Assembly (NCBI GenBank): GCA_028695395.1
Contig: JAQVJB010000081.1
Location: 1-8,301, forward strand
Source of the DNA: Actinomycetota bacterium
Lineage (GTDB): Bacteria > Actinomycetota > Humimicrobiia > Humimicrobiales > Humimicrobiaceae
Length of the DNA stretch: 8,301 nucleotides
Direction of reading: 5' to 3'
Shown here: positions 5,519 through 8,301 of the stretch, one piece after another
Layout of the letters: each line of letters starts with the position of its first letter
How positions within the stretch are numbered: the first letter of the stretch is position 1
The notes under the pieces: generated by a model
The model's input: the letters and a program-made list of their open reading frames with translations, nothing else
The model's database searches: none
What the model was told of the DNA's origin: nothing
Program-made: the position numbers and the translations under genes

Positions 5519-7579
5519 TTAATATATATTTTCCTTATAGTCCTTCCCAAGGATAATTACTACGTCTGCACTTGATTTATATGCTTTCCATTCTTCACTG
5601 TACTGTACAAGCTCATAACTTCCCATAAGCAAAGCAAGCTGTTGCGCTTTTTTTATGGTATTTGATTTATAAATTATTATTGTTTCTTCATAATTGAAAT
5701 TCTGTGCATTTGAAGGATTCTGTACTTTAAAATCATATTTTTCAAGCTTTTCAATGAAATCAGTAGCAGAACCGGAAATGCCGTTTCCATTAAATACTTT
5801 TACTGACGTATTTTTTACAAGTTGCTTATCGATAGTCTCGCCTACATTTATATTGATTTCCAGAGGAATGACACCTTCCTGGGAAAACCACTTATATCCT
5901 TCATGAACCATGTCGTACTGCAATATATATCTGCCAGGTTTTTCCGGGGCAGCAATGGTAATTTCAACTATTGCATTTTCATTATGGGATACATCAAAAG
6001 GAAGGAGCCCTCTGGGACCATCCCATATCTCAGTTTCTCCGGTATCTCTGTTTATCCAGTGCGTGCCCAGATTTATCCTGCCCGTTTCTTTATAGTGTTC
6101 CCATAAAAGATAACCGGTATTTTTTACGGTAACATCTAAAGTGAACTCCTCTCCGGGTTCAAGATAGTCCGGAGTGTTTCCTTTATCATCGTACTGGGCG
6201 GAATATGATATATCAAGAGTGCAGTATTTTTCTATCGGAGGTACGCCCTGGTATGAAAACCATGTTACTGCTTCCTGAACGAGATCTATCTGTAAGATAT
6301 ATTTGCCTTTTTCAGGAGGCGAACTTATCTTCATATCAAAAGTAACTTCTTCTCCAGGAGGCACACTGTCCTGAGGCAGTATGGACCTCTTTCCATCAAA
6401 TACAGTCATTTCCCGGGTATCAAAATTAATCCAGTGATAACCTAGAGAAACAGGATTTTTCCCGCCTTTTTCCCAGGTTATGGCACCGGTATTTTTTACC
6501 TTAACTTGTATTTCATATACCATCCCAGTTGCAAGGGCATCAGGAATTGCTTCCGGGGCTATTGTATAGGAGGCATTGAATTTACTTGCTGGCTCTCCGT
6601 CGATTATTCTCTGCCACATCTCGCGCGCTTCTTCAATATCAGGAATCTGAACGCTTATAGTATTATCTTCTATCCAGTCAGCATGGGTAGGGATTATAGC
6701 TGTTTCAAAATCATCGACTTCATAAGAAAGGCCGGTTTTCCCATACCTTAACAAGGTAACAAGGTCAAGGTCGGTCAGCGTGTTTGAAACAAGTATATTG
6801 AAATATTTCGGTATATTTGAAAGATACTGGATATTAAGTTTCTGCTCAACTAAGTATTTAAGCAAGGATTGCTGTCTTTGTATCCTGCCTATATCAGCAA
6901 GTTCAGTGGACCTGCTTCTTGTATAGGAAAGAGCCTGTTCGCCTGTAAGATGATGGTTCCCTACAGAAAAATTAGCTCCTGATTTGGGATCTGTCAATGG
7001 TCTGTCAATGACTACGTCTACTCCTCCAAGAGCATCTATAAGTTTGACAAAACCGTCAAAATCAATAGTTATATAATGATTTATATCTGCATTAAGGAAT
7101 TCTGAAACAGTTTCAATCATCAGCTTCTCTCCGCCATATGCGTAGGCAGCATTAATCTTGTCTTCTCCGTAACCTGGAATCTCAACAAGCGTATCCCTTG
7201 GAATTGAAAGAAGCGTTGCCTGTTCCCTTTCCGGATTTAAATAAAGAAGCATTATGGTATCTGCTCTTCCAGCATCGTTTTCGGTATTCCTTGAATCTCT
7301 TCCCAGAAGAAGTATAGTAACCGGTTCTTCTATTGACTGAACAGGGGTAAGTATGTTTTCAATTTCTGAACTCGTTACCGAATTCATCATATTGTTTGCA
7401 TTATTTATATACCAGTAAAAAACACCGACTCCGATTGCAGCAATCCCGATAATGCATGAGAAAAATATAATAAGGAATTTTGCATAAAAAGGAAGCTTCT
7501 TAAATCCGTTTTTTTTCACTTTTTTGTTAAGACTAGTATTGATTTTATTTTCTGTATTATTTTCGACTTTATTTGCCAT
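5519..7579 (-). CDS. LCP (LytR-CpsA-Psr) family protein with two tandem Ig-like domains and LytR_C domain
   Basis: LCP enzymes move undecaprenyl-pyrophosphate-linked polymers onto peptidoglycan, outside the membrane. This 686-residue protein has a Lys-rich cytoplasmic tail, one membrane helix (about 32-57) and an LCP domain (about 86-245). The LCP domain shows LLGRDSR (91-97), GRADTIMLL (104-112), SIPRDT (125-130), KINAAYAYGG (141-150), a DF-x-GF..LIDALGGVDV segment (173-189), and GEQALSYTRSR with DIGRIQRQQ (213-237), including the Arg and Asp residues that bind the lipid pyrophosphate. Two related Ig-like domains follow (about 345-458 and 465-578). Both show NTG, W, LG-x-HWIN, DG-x-R, LP, a Y-I-L-Q strand and WF-x-x-x-GV. 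A LytR_C domain closes the protein (about 589-676, VKVFNGNGISGSA). Typical LCP proteins have 300-500 residues, so the Ig pair is an insertion. The start lies three bases after the murA stop, without a Shine-Dalgarno sequence, suggesting coupling to murA. Confidence 0.92.
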   Translation of the reverse strand: MANKVENNTENKINTSLNKKVKKNGFKKLPFYAKFLIIFFSCIIGIAAIGVGVFYWYINNANNMMNSVTSSEIENILTPVQSIEEPVTILLLGRDSRNTENDAGRADTIMLLYLNPEREQATLLSIPRDTLVEIPGYGEDKINAAYAYGGEKLMIETVSEFLNADINHYITIDFDGFVKLIDALGGVDVVIDRPLTDPKSGANFSVGNHHLTGEQALSYTRSRSTELADIGRIQRQQSLLKYLVEQKLNIQYLSNIPKYFNILVSNTLTDLDLVTLLRYGKTGLSYEVDDFETAIIPTHADWIEDNTISVQIPDIEEAREMWQRIIDGEPASKFNASYTIAPEAIPDALATGMVYEIQVKVKNTGAITWEKGGKNPVSLGYHWINFDTREMTVFDGKRSILPQDSVPPGEEVTFDMKISSPPEKGKYILQIDLVQEAVTWFSYQGVPPIEKYCTLDISYSAQYDDKGNTPDYLEPGEEFTLDVTVKNTGYLLWEHYKETGRINLGTHWINRDTGETEIWDGPRGLLPFDVSHNENAIVEITIAAPEKPGRYILQYDMVHEGYKWFSQEGVIPLEININVGETIDKQLVKNTSVKVFNGNGISGSATDFIEKLEKYDFKVQNPSNAQNFNYEETIIIYKSNTIKKAQQLALLMGSYELVQYSEEWKAYKSSADVVIILGKDYKENIY

Positions 7580-7582
7580 ATG

Positions 7583-8301
7583 TCAATCTGTTTTTATTAT
7601 ATCCGCACCAAGCTCCCTGAGCTTTTTGTCAAAATTTTCATATCCCCTCATTATATGATGTATATCACTTATTTCCGTAATTCCTTCTGCGGCCAGCCCG
7701 GCAAGCACAAGAGCGGCGCCGGCTCTTAAATCAGTAGCGCTTACAGGGGCGCCGGATAGTTTCGGCACGCCGGTTATTACAGCATGATGGCCATCTATTT
7801 TTATATTGGCTCCCATCCTGTTTAATTCATCTACATACATAAACCTGTTTTCAAAAACATTTTCAGTAATTACTGATACTCCGTTAGCAAGTGAAAGAAA
7901 GACAGATATGATAGGCTGCAAATCAGTAGGAAATCCCGGGAAAGGAAGGGTAGAGATATGGACATTTTTAAATGCTGCCCTTGTTTTCTTTACCATTACT
8001 GCTTTATTCTCAATATTTTTTATATTTACACCGGCTTCTGAAAGCTTATTGCAGAAAATTCCCATATTGTCCCATATAGCATCCTGTATCTCGACTTTTT
8101 TCCCGCATAATGCCGCCGCAACGATGAAGGTGCCGGCTTCAATACTATCAGGCATGACTTCGTATTCACATCCCTTAAGCTCATCGACACCGTTTATGAC
8201 AAGGCAGTCACTGTCAACGCCAGTAATATCTGCACCGCATTTTATAAGATATTTTGCCAGATCGCTTGTTTCCGGTTCTTTGGCAGCATTATATATTGTT
8301 G
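7583..8301 (-). CDS. murA: UDP-N-acetylglucosamine 1-carboxyvinyltransferase, C-terminal part (5' end outside the window)
   Basis: MurA adds enolpyruvate from PEP to UDP-GlcNAc, the first committed step of peptidoglycan precursor synthesis, in the cytoplasm. The frame is open to the right edge, and 238 residues are visible of the usual 420 or so. They begin TIYNAAKEPETSDLAKYLIK and include GVDELKG, PDSIEAGTFIVAAA, GFPTDLQP (the Asp matches the catalytic Asp305 of E. coli MurA), a TDLRAGAALVLAGLAAEG segment, and RGYENFDKKLRELGADI near the C-terminus (its Arg matches Arg397 of E. coli). The catalytic Cys loop (Cys115) lies in the missing N-terminal half. The residue before RGY is Met, where Asp is common. 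An ATG at 8155 is internal, not the start. The LCP gene follows after three bases, so the two are co-transcribed. Confidence 0.96.
   Translation of the reverse strand, partial: TIYNAAKEPETSDLAKYLIKCGADITGVDSDCLVINGVDELKGCEYEVMPDSIEAGTFIVAAALCGKKVEIQDAIWDNMGIFCNKLSEAGVNIKNIENKAVMVKKTRAAFKNVHISTLPFPGFPTDLQPIISVFLSLANGVSVITENVFENRFMYVDELNRMGANIKIDGHHAVITGVPKLSGAPVSATDLRAGAALVLAGLAAEGITEISDIHHIMRGYENFDKKLRELGADIIKTD

Noticed and set aside
5694..6751. Several + strand open frames opposite the LCP gene
   Set aside because: They are antisense shadows of a strongly supported protein with recognised domains.
7583..8301. Met before the RGY motif of MurA as a sign of an inactive enzyme
   Set aside because: All visible functional residues, including the Asp in FPTD and the Arg of RGY, are kept. 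The neighbouring position probably tolerates change.

Overview
The window is AT-rich and densely coding. It looks like the surface-glycan locus of an uncultured bacterium with a peptidoglycan wall. A MurA gene and an LCP (LytR-CpsA-Psr) protein are present, and LCP proteins are typical of walls that carry covalently attached glycopolymers (Gram-positive-type or related lineages). The large DUF2723-type membrane proteins and the Ig-like domains recall deep-branching Actinobacteria or Chloroflexi and other AT-rich sediment lineages, but the taxon cannot be fixed from this sequence.

Layout. The left third (about 1-2765) reads on the + strand. It holds the C-terminal end of a polytopic membrane protein whose start lies outside the window, a 181-base gap rich in short repeats with a likely promoter, and a 631-residue DUF2723/TMEM260-like membrane protein with a beta-rich C-terminal domain. 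A 179-base convergent gap (2766-2944) follows, with a second set of repeats and an intrinsic terminator for the opposite strand. The right two thirds (2945-8301) read on the - strand in the order murA (3' part only), LCP protein, membrane-bound nucleotide-sugar 4,6-dehydratase, and PglC-type phosphoglycosyl transferase.

How the genes fit together (inference). The dehydratase would make a UDP-4-keto-6-deoxy sugar. The phosphoglycosyl transferase would load a sugar phosphate onto undecaprenyl phosphate. Downstream transferases, such as the DUF2723-like protein on the other strand, could act on lipid-linked sugars at the outer membrane face. The LCP protein would attach the finished polymer to peptidoglycan, whose first committed precursor step is catalysed by MurA. 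The aminotransferase, acetyltransferase, flippase and polymerase that would complete such a pathway are not in the window.

Most unusual points. A short repeat family is scattered around the DUF2723 gene: one copy contains that gene's ribosome-binding site and start codon, and another forms the terminator of the convergent operon. The LCP protein carries two tandem tryptophan-rich Ig-like domains between its catalytic and LytR_C domains. The dehydratase has a near-consensus -10 box touching its start codon, which suggests a leaderless transcript. I found no RNA genes, CRISPR array, intact insertion sequence or gene-free stretch above 300 bases.
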